Assembly (NCBI GenBank): GCA_039969355.1
Contig: JBDVOA010000032.1
Coordinates: 1-64,000, forward strand
Direction: 5' to 3'
Length of the DNA: 64,000 nucleotides
Source of the DNA: JL08 sp039969355
GTDB lineage: Bacteria; Pseudomonadota; Alphaproteobacteria; Rhodobacterales; Rhodobacteraceae
A program made the position numbers and the translations under genes. How positions within the stretch are numbered: the first letter of the stretch is position 1; every line of letters begins with the position of its first letter. Positions 44,410 to 53,159 of this stretch are shown here, piece by piece. A model generated the notes under the pieces. It saw only the letters and a program-made list of their open reading frames with translations, was not told where the DNA came from and did no database searches.

Positions 44410-46679
44410 GAATGCAAGTTTCCCGCCTCTTGACGGTGTTTGTTTTCGTGGTGTCTGTTCTGCCGACCCTGCTTTTTGCCCAAGAGGCTACCGGGCCGGT
44501 ACCGCCGTCCGCCAACGATCTTCATGAATTCACCCGCCTGCTTTCTGATGAACGCATTCAAAACTGGATTGTCGAACAGGCGGCTGTCGCCGAGCTTGAT
44601 AACGAAGATTTCGAGGTAACTGCACGACAGGAATTGGTTGGTGCGCTGTCGAAAATCAGAACAGGTGTTACTAACCTCGGGTTAGCCTGGCAGGCGGCAC
44701 CAACAGCAATGGATTTGTTTCGACAGCGTTGGGCTGAGCAAATACAACCAAATGCTCAGGTCGTCGGTCTGACATTTATCATGATTTTCCTGTTTCTTGG
44801 TGCTGGCCTGGAATGGTTGTTTCGCCAATATACAAACCCGATAAAGCTGCGCATTGAGATGCAGACGATTGACGGCCTTGCGCAGCGCGCCTATGCCGCC
44901 GGTCTTCGAACATTGATAACAGTTGCAGGGTTGGTGATCTTTGCTGTTGGCAGCATCGGGGCCTATGCATCATTCAGCTGGCCACCACTGGCTGCCGTTA
45001 TTGTCCTGAACCAATTGGTGGTCATATTTGCTGTCCGAGCAATCTGGACTATTGTTGTTTTGTTTTTCGCACCCAGAGTGCCGGAATTGCGGCTGTTACC
45101 TGTCGGTAATGCGACGGCAAAGTACTTGTCACGGGTTTTGTTGTTCTTGTCTGCTTTTATCATTTTGGCGGTGTCACTGGTTGATATGTACGGCCGTGTC
45201 GTGACCATCCCTGGCAGTGACAGCCCGGTTCCTCAAACATTGGCCGTTGTCGCGGTTGGAGCATCACTCGGAGCTGTTGCGACTCTACTTTGCGTGTTCC
45301 TGTCCTTTAGCAAAATGGTCAGGATTCAGGGTATGCCAATGTCAAAGTCGCAGCGTATGTGGCGGCTTTACCTGCTTGTACTGATCCTGCTGGTTTTCAT
45401 TGCTTTGCTGCTTAATGTCACCCAAGTCATGTGGTCCATTGCATTGATCGGACTTTTGGTTCCGGCGTTGACGTTGATCCGGGCGTGGGTCGGCACATCC
45501 TTTGATGATGCGAACGAAGATCACAAGGCCCGCGCCCTAAAGGCCGCCGCCGCTGTGGCAGCGGAGGCGCCAGAGGTGCCCGATGAAGGGGACGCAGAAG
45601 AGGAAGAACTGGTCGAAGAAGAAGTGGAACATCTAAGCCCTTATGAAACTTACCGTCCAATTGCTCTGCGGCTGGCGCGGTTTTTGGCTGTCATTGCAGT
45701 TGGCATCGCCATTGCATTGATCTGGAACCTGGGGATTTTTGAACCATCAGAGTCGCCAACAATCGCGGGGCGTATCATATCGGTGCTAATAGACAGCGCG
45801 GTTGCCCTGCTGATTGCCGATCTTGTCTGGGTCTGGGCCAAGACTGCTATTGATCGCCGCCTTGATGCCTATGTGCCGCCACAGGACGGGCAGGCACCGG
45901 GGCCAGAGGCGCGCATGGCAACATTGCTGCCGCTGCTTCGGATCGTGTTGATGGTAACCCTGCTTGTGATGGTATCGCTGTCGATCCTGACGTCGCTGGG
46001 TGTCAACATCGCTCCGATCCTGGCTGGGGCCGGGGTGTTGGGCATCGCGATTGGATTTGGCGCGCAGTCCCTCGTTAAGGACGTCGTATCCGGCGTTTTC
46101 TTTCTGGTGGACGACGCGTTTCGTGTTGGCGAATACGTCGAAATAGATCAGCTGCGGGGCACGGTCGAAAAGATATCGATCAGGTCGCTGCAAATCCGGC
46201 ACCACAGAGGGGCCGTGCATACGCTGCCTTTCGGAGAGTTGAAATCACTGACAAACTATTCCCGCGACTGGGTGATCATGAAACTGGAATTCCGGGTACC
46301 ATTCGAAACTGACATGAAACTGGTCAAGAAGATCGTCAAGCAAATTGGTGCAAAGCTGAAGGCCAACGAGGAATACGGAGATGCTATTCTGGAAACTCTG
46401 AAATCACAGGGGGTTCGGCGTATGGAAGAATTCAACATGGTCATTGGCGTCAAATTCATGACCCGCCCGGGCGAACAATGGCTGGTGCGTCGCGACGCCT
46501 ATCAGATGGTGCGCGACGCCTTTGATGAACATGGAATCCGCATGGCGGAACGCAATGTCAAAGTCGAAGTGGCAGGCGCAGAAAACATGACCGAAGAAGA
46601 AAAGCGTGCTATTGGAGCGGCGGCGCAAGATGCGATTCAAAAGCCGCTGGTGCCCGGCCCCATTCCGGACGAGCCATAG
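44406..46679 (+). CDS. Large MscS-family mechanosensitive ion channel
   Basis: 757 residues. An N-terminal signal peptide (VFVFVVSVLPTLLFAQEA) is followed by a periplasmic segment, roughly nine to eleven membrane helices, and an acidic cytoplasmic loop (about residues 380-410, EGDAEEEELVEEEVEH). The pore helix and MscS beta domain follow: GAGVLGIAIGFGAQSLVKDVVSG and DAFRVGEYVEI. Such large MscS-like channels release solutes on hypo-osmotic shock. Overlap with the membrane-ferredoxin gene implies co-expression and perhaps redox input to channel control (inference). Confidence 0.9.
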   Translation: MRMQVSRLLTVFVFVVSVLPTLLFAQEATGPVPPSANDLHEFTRLLSDERIQNWIVEQAAVAELDNEDFEVTARQELVGALSKIRTGVTNLGLAWQAAPTAMDLFRQRWAEQIQPNAQVVGLTFIMIFLFLGAGLEWLFRQYTNPIKLRIEMQTIDGLAQRAYAAGLRTLITVAGLVIFAVGSIGAYASFSWPPLAAVIVLNQLVVIFAVRAIWTIVVLFFAPRVPELRLLPVGNATAKYLSRVLLFLSAFIILAVSLVDMYGRVVTIPGSDSPVPQTLAVVAVGASLGAVATLLCVFLSFSKMVRIQGMPMSKSQRMWRLYLLVLILLVFIALLLNVTQVMWSIALIGLLVPALTLIRAWVGTSFDDANEDHKARALKAAAAVAAEAPEVPDEGDAEEEELVEEEVEHLSPYETYRPIALRLARFLAVIAVGIAIALIWNLGIFEPSESPTIAGRIISVLIDSAVALLIADLVWVWAKTAIDRRLDAYVPPQDGQAPGPEARMATLLPLLRIVLMVTLLVMVSLSILTSLGVNIAPILAGAGVLGIAIGFGAQSLVKDVVSGVFFLVDDAFRVGEYVEIDQLRGTVEKISIRSLQIRHHRGAVHTLPFGELKSLTNYSRDWVIMKLEFRVPFETDMKLVKKIVKQIGAKLKANEEYGDAILETLKSQGVRRMEEFNMVIGVKFMTRPGEQWLVRRDAYQMVRDAFDEHGIRMAERNVKVEVAGAENMTEEEKRAIGAAAQDAIQKPLVPGPIPDEP

Positions 46680-46690
46680 AGGCAATAGAC

Positions 46691-47989
46691 TTAGTCAACC
46701 GGCAACCCGCTCGGGACTTCAGAAGGTCGCCCCAAGGGTAATGTCCGCGTGCTTTTTCCGGTCAGTGATTTCAGGAACGCTATGAGTTCGGAAAGCTCCG
46801 TCTCCGAGAGGCTACTGGGCCTGATATCCAATTTCGCGCGCTGCCGCGCCATTTCGCGACTGTCACTTTGGATAACAAAGTCTATCTCTTCCAGCCATGG
46901 AACCTCTGGCAGTATCAGCTTTTCCCGGATATGATCCTGAAAGCCAAACTCCGGATCCAAATGGTGCCGCACCATGTCTGAGAGTGTCGAGAATGCACCG
47001 TTGTGGCCGTAGGGCGAGGTCAATTCTACATTTCTGAGCGAAGGTGTGCGGAAACGATAGGCATCCTCCAGGCGGTCGGTTTCGCCCATTCTGCCAACGT
47101 CTCGGGCAACGGGATCAAAACGCCTCGTTCGCCCGGGGCCAAAGGCGGGCAGGGACAATGCATGAAAGGACTGATCAGTGAGCAACGGTCCGGAGTGACA
47201 ACTCGAGCATCCGGCTGCGCCATAAAAGAGTTCAGCACCTCGCGTGGCCGAAGAGGGCAGATCGTCTTGGCCGGATAACCAGTCATCAAAGGGGCTGTCA
47301 AAACTCTTCCATTCGGTCCCCATAAAAGCCGCGAGTGCGTTTGCTATTTCGACGATACTGACCTGCTCGGGCGCGGAGATGTGGTCAAAAGCACCAACAA
47401 ACATCTCGCCGTATTCTGGAATGATCCGCACGCGCTTGGCGATGATCGGCCAGGGCGCATCTATCCTGTCATGGGCGGCACCGGCAATTTCATTTTCTTT
47501 CGGATTGCCGGCCATTTCAAACTGAGCAACGAGCGGAAAGACGGCCTGTGCGGCCAATATCGTTTCCAACCCCGAGGGTAGCCATTCTTCGGCCGGAGAA
47601 TTGAACCCGTTTCCGTAGATATCCGATACTTCAAGCCGTCCGTCATGAAACAGGACCCGAATGTCTTTGTGCCCCAGGTTCCAAAGACCCGGTGCGTTGC
47701 GAGGGATACGTTTCTTGATTCGATCCTCGCCTGATCCGGCAGTGCGTTCAGGCCCAACACCGCTCCCCCCTTCACCGATACCAAGCGCAAGCCCGTCCGT
47801 GCCACCCAGATCATGATGGTGACACGTGCCGCATGATATGTTTCGATTTCCAGACAATATCTTATCGTAAAACAATAGCTGCCCGATCCTTGCCTTTTGG
47901 GGGTCAAAAGGGTGAAAATCGCCAGCAATGATTGGCGCTGGTTTCTCTGCGCTTACCGGGCCTGCCAGCCCCAGAAACAGAAGGACAAT
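46691..47989 (-). CDS. Di-haem cytochrome-c peroxidase (MauG/CcpA family)
   Basis: About 432 residues. Two c-type haem sites, CGTCHHH and CSSCHSG, with the intervening fold and the C-terminal RTPSLRNVELTSPYGHNG are standard for periplasmic di-haem peroxidases. An export signal is visible (IIVLLFLGLAGPVSAEKPA), but no ATG, GTG or TTG lies just before it. The nearest in-frame possibility is ATT at 47989, and the frame continues upstream through the antisense of the Sel1 gene to an implausible ATG at 48418. Electrons would come from cytochrome c; peroxide reduction or a MauG-like oxidation are both possible. Convergent with the MscS gene. Confidence 0.8.
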   Translation of the reverse strand: MVLLFLGLAGPVSAEKPAPIIAGDFHPFDPQKARIGQLLFYDKILSGNRNISCGTCHHHDLGGTDGLALGIGEGGSGVGPERTAGSGEDRIKKRIPRNAPGLWNLGHKDIRVLFHDGRLEVSDIYGNGFNSPAEEWLPSGLETILAAQAVFPLVAQFEMAGNPKENEIAGAAHDRIDAPWPIIAKRVRIIPEYGEMFVGAFDHISAPEQVSIVEIANALAAFMGTEWKSFDSPFDDWLSGQDDLPSSATRGAELFYGAAGCSSCHSGPLLTDQSFHALSLPAFGPGRTRRFDPVARDVGRMGETDRLEDAYRFRTPSLRNVELTSPYGHNGAFSTLSDMVRHHLDPEFGFQDHIREKLILPEVPWLEEIDFVIQSDSREMARQRAKLDIRPSSLSETELSELIAFLKSLTGKSTRTLPLGRPSEVPSGLPVD

Positions 47990-47992
47990 GAT

Positions 47993-48463
47993 ATGCGCGC
48001 GGCTCTTCTGGCTTTTTTTCTTTTGGCCTCTCCCGCTTTGGGGGAAATTGAAGCAGCCCGTGATCTGATGGAAGCGGGAAGTTACGCAGAGGCGCGCGAT
48101 GCGCTCTGGCCAGCGGCGCGGTCGGGTAACGCGGATGCGGAAGAACTTATAGGCGTGATGTACGCTCTTGGCCTTGGAGTTGAACAGGACGACCAGCGCG
48201 CGTTTGAATGGTATCTGCGCGCGTCGATGAAGGGGCATCCCGGTGCGCAATCCGGTGTTGGGTGGTATTACGAAGTTGGTCGCGGCATGCCTGCACCAGA
48301 TCTTGTGCGCGCCTATATGTGGTATGTTCTCAGCGCTATCGGCGGAGACCCCGATGCGGCGATCAGTCAAGAAGAAGTGGTCAAGAAAATGACACCTGAG
48401 GAGATCAAGAAAGCGCATGTTCTCATCTCTGACTATCGGATTTGGCTGTATCCGTTCAGATAG
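47993..48463 (+). CDS. Exported Sel1-repeat protein
   Basis: 156 residues. ATG at 47993 begins a signal peptide (MRAALLAFFLLASPALGE). Two to three Sel1-like repeats follow, e.g. ADAEELIGVMYALGLGVEQD and AYMWYVLSAIGGDPDA. Sel1 proteins are protein-protein adaptors; this one should be periplasmic. AAGGA lies 7 bases before the ATG. Its first codons overlap, on the opposite strand, the likely start of the di-haem peroxidase. Confidence 0.83.
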   Translation: MRAALLAFFLLASPALGEIEAARDLMEAGSYAEARDALWPAARSGNADAEELIGVMYALGLGVEQDDQRAFEWYLRASMKGHPGAQSGVGWYYEVGRGMPAPDLVRAYMWYVLSAIGGDPDAAISQEEVVKKMTPEEIKKAHVLISDYRIWLYPFR

Positions 48464-48523
48464 GAAACGGTCATTCCGGCCTGCAGAAGGCGGGACACCC
48501 CGGCAAGGGATGCCCCGGTTAAA

Positions 48524-49582
48524 TTAGTTAACGTCGGAATCGCGTGCTGCGTTCACGTCAGCCTCTGCGGCGGCAACAGCGGCGTTCAGAGCGTCAAAAA
48601 TTACGGGGCCGCCATCAATGTTCTCTTTGAACCAATCATAGACTGGCGCTGCGGCTTCTTTGAAGGCTGCCTTTTCATCCGGACTTGGCACATAAAGGTC
48701 ACCGCCACCGGCAACAAACTCTTCATAGGCCTGAATTGATTTACGCTTGGGCGAGGCAAACGTGGCCTGCTGGAGTTGATAAAAACCATCAACGACAACA
48801 CGCCGCAGGTCCTCTGGCATGGACATGAAGGTATCATTGGACATCCACCAAAGCGCACCCATATAGGCGTGCCCATCAAGCGTCACATATTGCAGACCCG
48901 CATCCGGGAATTTCATGCCCATGATATCGGTAATGCCGTTTTTGGAGCCTTCAACAACACCAGTCTGGAATGAAGTGAAAAGTTCCGGCCATGGAATTGG
49001 GGTTGGGGACGCCCCGAGTGATTTGACGAGCTCCTGCGGCAGGTCAGCAACCACAGTTCTGATTTTTAGTCCGTCCATATCGGCAGGTGATTGAACCCGG
49101 CGTTTGGTGTTTGCAAAATTGCGCCACCCGCCCGTATTACCGACGGTCATAAGGCGGATTTTGTCTCCGGAACTTTCCAACGCCATATCGCGCATCGTGC
49201 GGGTGAATTCGCCAGACAAAACATGCTCAGCGATGCGATCATCCGCCATCAGATAGGGCAGGTCGAGCACTTGTACGTAGGGGAAAATGCCGGCCGCGCC
49301 GCCAGAAGTGGAAATGTAAACATCGATTGTGCCGTCAGCGATGCCCTGCAGACACTCTGCTCCATTGGCACACAATTGTGTGCCTATGAACAGCTCGACC
49401 TCAATCGCCCCGTTCGATGCAGCCTCAACGTAATTCTTAAAGACGACAAGACCATCATAATCTTCGTCATTCTCGTTTGAATTGGCTGTTGCGCGGATTT
49501 TGAAATCGGCGGCGGACGCGCCAAATGCAGCCCCCGACAGTAGCGCCGCCGCCATCAGCGACTTGAGTGTTCCTTTCAACAT
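48524..49582 (-). CDS. dctP: TRAP transporter substrate-binding protein DctP
   Basis: 352 residues. Signal peptide (LKSLMAAALLSGAAFGASAAD) and a DctP-type fold with the conserved arginine region LKIRTVVADLPQELVKSLGA and PWPELFTSFQTGVVEG. It captures an organic acid or similar anion in the periplasm and delivers it to DctQ/DctM; the ligand cannot be predicted. ATG at 49582 follows GGGAGG by 5-6 bases. Last gene of dctQ-dctM-dctP, 34 bases after dctM. Confidence 0.93.
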   Translation of the reverse strand: MLKGTLKSLMAAALLSGAAFGASAADFKIRATANSNENDEDYDGLVVFKNYVEAASNGAIEVELFIGTQLCANGAECLQGIADGTIDVYISTSGGAAGIFPYVQVLDLPYLMADDRIAEHVLSGEFTRTMRDMALESSGDKIRLMTVGNTGGWRNFANTKRRVQSPADMDGLKIRTVVADLPQELVKSLGASPTPIPWPELFTSFQTGVVEGSKNGITDIMGMKFPDAGLQYVTLDGHAYMGALWWMSNDTFMSMPEDLRRVVVDGFYQLQQATFASPKRKSIQAYEEFVAGGGDLYVPSPDEKAAFKEAAAPVYDWFKENIDGGPVIFDALNAAVAAAEADVNAARDSDVN

Positions 49583-49616
49583 AGATACCTCCCTTGGTTT
49601 ATTTTTCATTTGAGTT

Positions 49617-51092
49617 CTAATTCACGAAGCCCGTCAAGCGCGGAATCGTCATGGAAATTGCCGGAACGTACGTAATCAGGAAGATCACAAACACCTCAAC
49701 CGCCAAAAACGGCAGTATGGCTTTGGCAATGGTTTCAACCTTCTCGCCTGAAACGGATGAGGCGACAAAAAGCACCAGTCCCATGGGTGGTGTCGCCAGG
49801 CCAACGGTCAGGTTCACCGACATGATGATCGCGAAATGCACCGGGTGTACACCCAGATCGACAAAGATCGGGCCAAGGATCGGACCAAGAATGATGATCG
49901 CGGGGCCCGCGTCCAGAAACATACCGACAATGAACAACAAGAGGTTGATCAGAAACAGCAGGATCAGGGGGTTTTCGCTGAGCGACAAAATAAATTGTGC
50001 CAAAATCTCCGGCGCGTGGGACAAGCTGACTACAGTTTTGAACGCCATCGCCGCGCCAACCAGCAGCAGCACCACGGCTGATGTCATTGCTGCCCGGGAC
50101 AGAACTTCGGGCATGTCAGAAAGCTTCATCGTATTTAGCACCAAAAACGCCACCACAACCGCATAGGCCACCGCCACGGCTGCCGCCTCGGTCGGGGTGA
50201 AAATGCCAATTAGAATGCCGCCCAAAATCAACACAGGCGTTTGAAGAGGCACGACCGCACGTTTGCAGGTCAACCGGAAATCGCCACTTACCATGCGCCG
50301 CAGACCCAGCATTAGCAGATGCGCGATGACCAGTCCGATACCAAACACGGTGAACTTCGCAGTCGTAGAGGGTTCTGGCCCAAGAGGTGCCATCAACATG
50401 ATCAGGCCGCCCAGATTGGCGCGCACCAGTACGAAGGAAAAAATACGTTCGCGATTGGTAATTGTTTGGTTGGTCTGCACGACCCGTTTGGCTTCGGGCA
50501 GGTCATATTTATCGGCCAGCACCCTGACCATTATCATCAGACCAACGCCAACCAGAACACCCGGCACGATCCCGGCGAGAAACAGCGCCGCCACACTTTC
50601 GCCCATCACATAGGCGTAGATGATCATGATGCCCGATGGCGGGATGATCGGCCCAATAACAGACGAGGCGGCAGTGATTGCAGCAGCAAATCGGCGTGAA
50701 TATCCTTCTTTCTCCATCGCCGGGATCAGCATTGAACCAAGGGCTGATGTATCTGCAACCGCAGATCCAGAGAGCCCGGCAAACAGGATCGAGCTCAGAA
50801 TATTAACTTGAGCGAGCCCGCCGCGCAGGTGGCCCATGAGCGCCTGACTGAATTCCACCAACCGCATGGTGATTCCGCCTCGGTTCATCATTTCACCGGC
50901 CAGCATGAAAAACGGAATTGCCATCAGGGGAAAGCTGTCCATCCCGTTGTATACATTTCGATAAAGCAGAGCGAGGTCACGCTCCTGACCGTTTAGCCAA
51001 AGTAAAATGCCGGGGGCGGCCAGCAGGCCAAAGAATACCGGCAGGCCAATCATCAGGAAAACAAGGAAAAGAGGAAGGAACCAGACTAACAT
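49617..51092 (-). CDS. dctM: TRAP transporter large permease DctM, with extra segment
   Basis: 491 residues, longer than the usual ~430. N-terminal PLFLVFLMIGLPVFFGLLA and the GLSGSAVADTSALGSMLIP and PPSGIMIIYAYV motifs are typical. About 70 residues (near 200-285, NRERIFSFVLVRANLGGL to LRRMVSGDFRLT) with at least two extra hydrophobic stretches are inserted before the conserved ILGGILIGIFTPTEAAAVAV. It drives Na+-coupled uptake with DctP and DctQ. Start and dctQ stop share one base (TAATG). Confidence 0.92.
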   Translation of the reverse strand: MLVWFLPLFLVFLMIGLPVFFGLLAAPGILLWLNGQERDLALLYRNVYNGMDSFPLMAIPFFMLAGEMMNRGGITMRLVEFSQALMGHLRGGLAQVNILSSILFAGLSGSAVADTSALGSMLIPAMEKEGYSRRFAAAITAASSVIGPIIPPSGIMIIYAYVMGESVAALFLAGIVPGVLVGVGLMIMVRVLADKYDLPEAKRVVQTNQTITNRERIFSFVLVRANLGGLIMLMAPLGPEPSTTAKFTVFGIGLVIAHLLMLGLRRMVSGDFRLTCKRAVVPLQTPVLILGGILIGIFTPTEAAAVAVAYAVVVAFLVLNTMKLSDMPEVLSRAAMTSAVVLLLVGAAMAFKTVVSLSHAPEILAQFILSLSENPLILLFLINLLLFIVGMFLDAGPAIIILGPILGPIFVDLGVHPVHFAIIMSVNLTVGLATPPMGLVLFVASSVSGEKVETIAKAILPFLAVEVFVIFLITYVPAISMTIPRLTGFVN

Positions 51093-51676
51093 TATTCGGC
51101 GCCTTTCATGTCATCATCTGAACGCCGCAAGTTGTCACCTTGCCCGCCGAGCGTGATCAGCGAGCGCAGGACCAATTCGATATTCACCGCTGTCAAAAGG
51201 ATCAGTCCGACAAAAACTGACATATACATCCAGGCCAGTTTGACCTTGATAGTTTTCAGCCCGATTAACGCCAGCGGAATTTTGAGGGACGAGGAGGCGA
51301 ACAGCCAGCCAGAGTTCACGTGATTCCAACCAAGTCCAAGACCAACCACCAAAACCAACAGAGATAACACCAGCAACGCTAGTGAAAGAAACGCAGCTGC
51401 ACGGCGCGGCATGGCTTGTTCGAGCATATCAATGGCAACAAAGCCGCCTTTGCGATAGGCGGAGGCAGCGATCAGTCCGGTCATCCAGAGCATGAGAAAA
51501 CGCGCCGCCTCATCTGGCCACGGTAATGCGTTGTTCAGAACATATCGAAAGAAAACCTGAATCAGAATGGCAACCACCATCAAAGCCATCGCGACAACAG
51601 CAACAACGCGGCCGGCCCGCAGGACGTGGTCGTTCAAGTACTGCAGGGGTTTGAGAACTCCAAACAGTGGCGCCAT
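51092..51676 (-). CDS. dctQ: TRAP transporter small permease DctQ
   Basis: 194 residues, four membrane helices, with the DctQ hallmark FFRYVLNNALPWPDEAARFLMLWM after the first helix. It forms the membrane complex with DctM. First gene of the dctQ-dctM-dctP operon, starting 56 bases after the flavin reductase stop, so the transporter may be co-transcribed with the monooxygenase genes upstream. Confidence 0.92.
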   Translation of the reverse strand: MAPLFGVLKPLQYLNDHVLRAGRVVAVVAMALMVVAILIQVFFRYVLNNALPWPDEAARFLMLWMTGLIAASAYRKGGFVAIDMLEQAMPRRAAAFLSLALLVLSLLVLVVGLGLGWNHVNSGWLFASSSLKIPLALIGLKTIKVKLAWMYMSVFVGLILLTAVNIELVLRSLITLGGQGDNLRRSDDDMKGAE

Positions 51677-51732
51677 TGCGCATCCTCCCTATGTGTTCCG
51701 ATTTACTCGGATTCTTATGGTCGTCGTACTTC

Positions 51733-52254
51733 CTATTTTGTCGATGCGGCGATGTCGGCGAACCCTCCCAAGCTGCCGCCATAAACCAAGAGTGGTGCGC
51801 CGTCTCGCAATGTGGTTCGCAGGACCCGCGCAACGATGATCATGTGGTCACCTCCATCATGCATAGCATACCGCTGGCATTCAAAGCGGGCCAGACAGCC
51901 TTCGATCAATGGCGTCCCATCCGGATCTTGTGTCCAATCCAGAGCGTCGAAACTGAAGCCCGGCTTGGCAAAGGTGTGGCAAAGATGGGTCTGATGTTCG
52001 CTCAGCACGTGAATCGCTATCCTGTCCGCTTCTGCGAAATGGGGATATCGCTTTGATTTCTTGGACTGGGACCACAAAACCAATGGCGGATCCAGCGAGA
52101 CGGACGAAAAACTGTTCGCGGTGATTCCGATTGGCCCGCTGGCCGAGCCGGTCGTGACAACTGTGACGCCGGTGCCGAACCGCCCCAGTGCATCGCGGTA
52201 TTCACGATGCGTCTCCGGGCCCGGCTGGAAATGTTGAGGTTTATTTGTCATCAT
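51733..52254 (-). CDS. Flavin reductase family protein
   Basis: 173 residues, split-barrel FMN-binding fold: FGTGVTVVTTGSASGPIGITANSFSSVSLDPPLVLW is the family signature and GGDHMIIVARVL its C-terminal counterpart. It supplies reduced flavin to a two-component monooxygenase; the LLM-family gene two genes upstream is the natural partner. It follows the aldo/keto reductase by 11 bases. Confidence 0.9.
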   Translation of the reverse strand: MMTNKPQHFQPGPETHREYRDALGRFGTGVTVVTTGSASGPIGITANSFSSVSLDPPLVLWSQSKKSKRYPHFAEADRIAIHVLSEHQTHLCHTFAKPGFSFDALDWTQDPDGTPLIEGCLARFECQRYAMHDGGDHMIIVARVLRTTLRDGAPLLVYGGSLGGFADIAASTK

Positions 52255-52265
52255 GATGGCACCTG

Positions 52266-53159
52266 CTAAGCGACTTCACTGCCACGCGCGGCAGTATAAA
52301 TTTCAAACCATGCCTCGCGATCAATTTCGACCTTTGCCGCGTCCCCGATCGTTTGGATACGGCTCAGGTTATTGGTCCCCAGCACTGGCAAAATTCCAGC
52401 GGGATGCGCGAGTAGCCAAGCAACTGCGACAGCGGCTTCATCGACGCCATTTTGATCCGCTACAGACCTCAGGGCGTTAAGTAACATATTGTTTTCGTTT
52501 CTGAACAATCCACCACCGCCCAAAGGAGACCAAGCCATCGGCGCAATGCCGCGCTCTTGAAGATAAGCGACATCACCATTGGTGAAGGGGTCGTGGCACA
52601 GAACGCTGATCTCGATTTGGTTGGTGACCAGCTTTGTTTTCATCGCTGATTGCAGCAACGTCCAGTCGTGCAGCTTGAAGTTCGAAACACCTGCCGCGCG
52701 CACCTTGCCGCTAGCGATCACCTCGTCCAATGCGGCGCCGGTTTCTTGATGGTCCATCATGGGATCAGGTCGGTGGATCAGCAGAACATCGATATGATCG
52801 ATGTTCATGTTGCTAAGTGAACTATCGACCGAAGATACAATATGGTCACGACAAGTGTCGTAATATTTTACGCGCCGGTCAGCATATTTGCCCATTGGCG
52901 CGATGATGTCACATTTGGTGACAATCTCGATTTGATCTCGTAGGGCAGGAGCGGATTTCAGACAGGCGCCCAATACCGCTTCGGCAGTATATCCACCGTA
53001 TATATCGGCTTGGTCGATTGTGGTTATCCCTTGAGCCAGACAAGCTTCAATCTTGGCCTGAACATGCGCCGGTGAAGTATCTTCGTCATCCGACACGCGC
53101 CACATCCCATAGACAAGACGGGACATTTCCAAACCATTTTGCAGCGAAACACGTTCCAT
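52266..53159 (-). CDS. Aldo/keto reductase
   Basis: 297 residues. The catalytic tetrad is visible as Asp/Tyr in DQADIYGGY, Lys in VTKCDI and His in LLIHRPDP; NADPH-binding elements lie near the C-terminus (PVLGTNNLSRI). It most resembles the YdhF-type bacterial reductases. ATG at 53159 overlaps the monooxygenase stop by 1 base (TGATG), so a longer frame to 53279 is rejected. Likely reduces an aldehyde or ketone from the pathway (inference). Confidence 0.9.
   Translation of the reverse strand: MERVSLQNGLEMSRLVYGMWRVSDDEDTSPAHVQAKIEACLAQGITTIDQADIYGGYTAEAVLGACLKSAPALRDQIEIVTKCDIIAPMGKYADRRVKYYDTCRDHIVSSVDSSLSNMNIDHIDVLLIHRPDPMMDHQETGAALDEVIASGKVRAAGVSNFKLHDWTLLQSAMKTKLVTNQIEISVLCHDPFTNGDVAYLQERGIAPMAWSPLGGGGLFRNENNMLLNALRSVADQNGVDEAAVAVAWLLAHPAGILPVLGTNNLSRIQTIGDAAKVEIDREAWFEIYTAARGSEVA

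Noticed and set aside
48486..48515. Terminator between the Sel1 and dctP genes
   Set aside because: The GC-rich gggacacccc/gggatgcccc units look like a hairpin at first but are mostly direct repeats and form only a weak stem.
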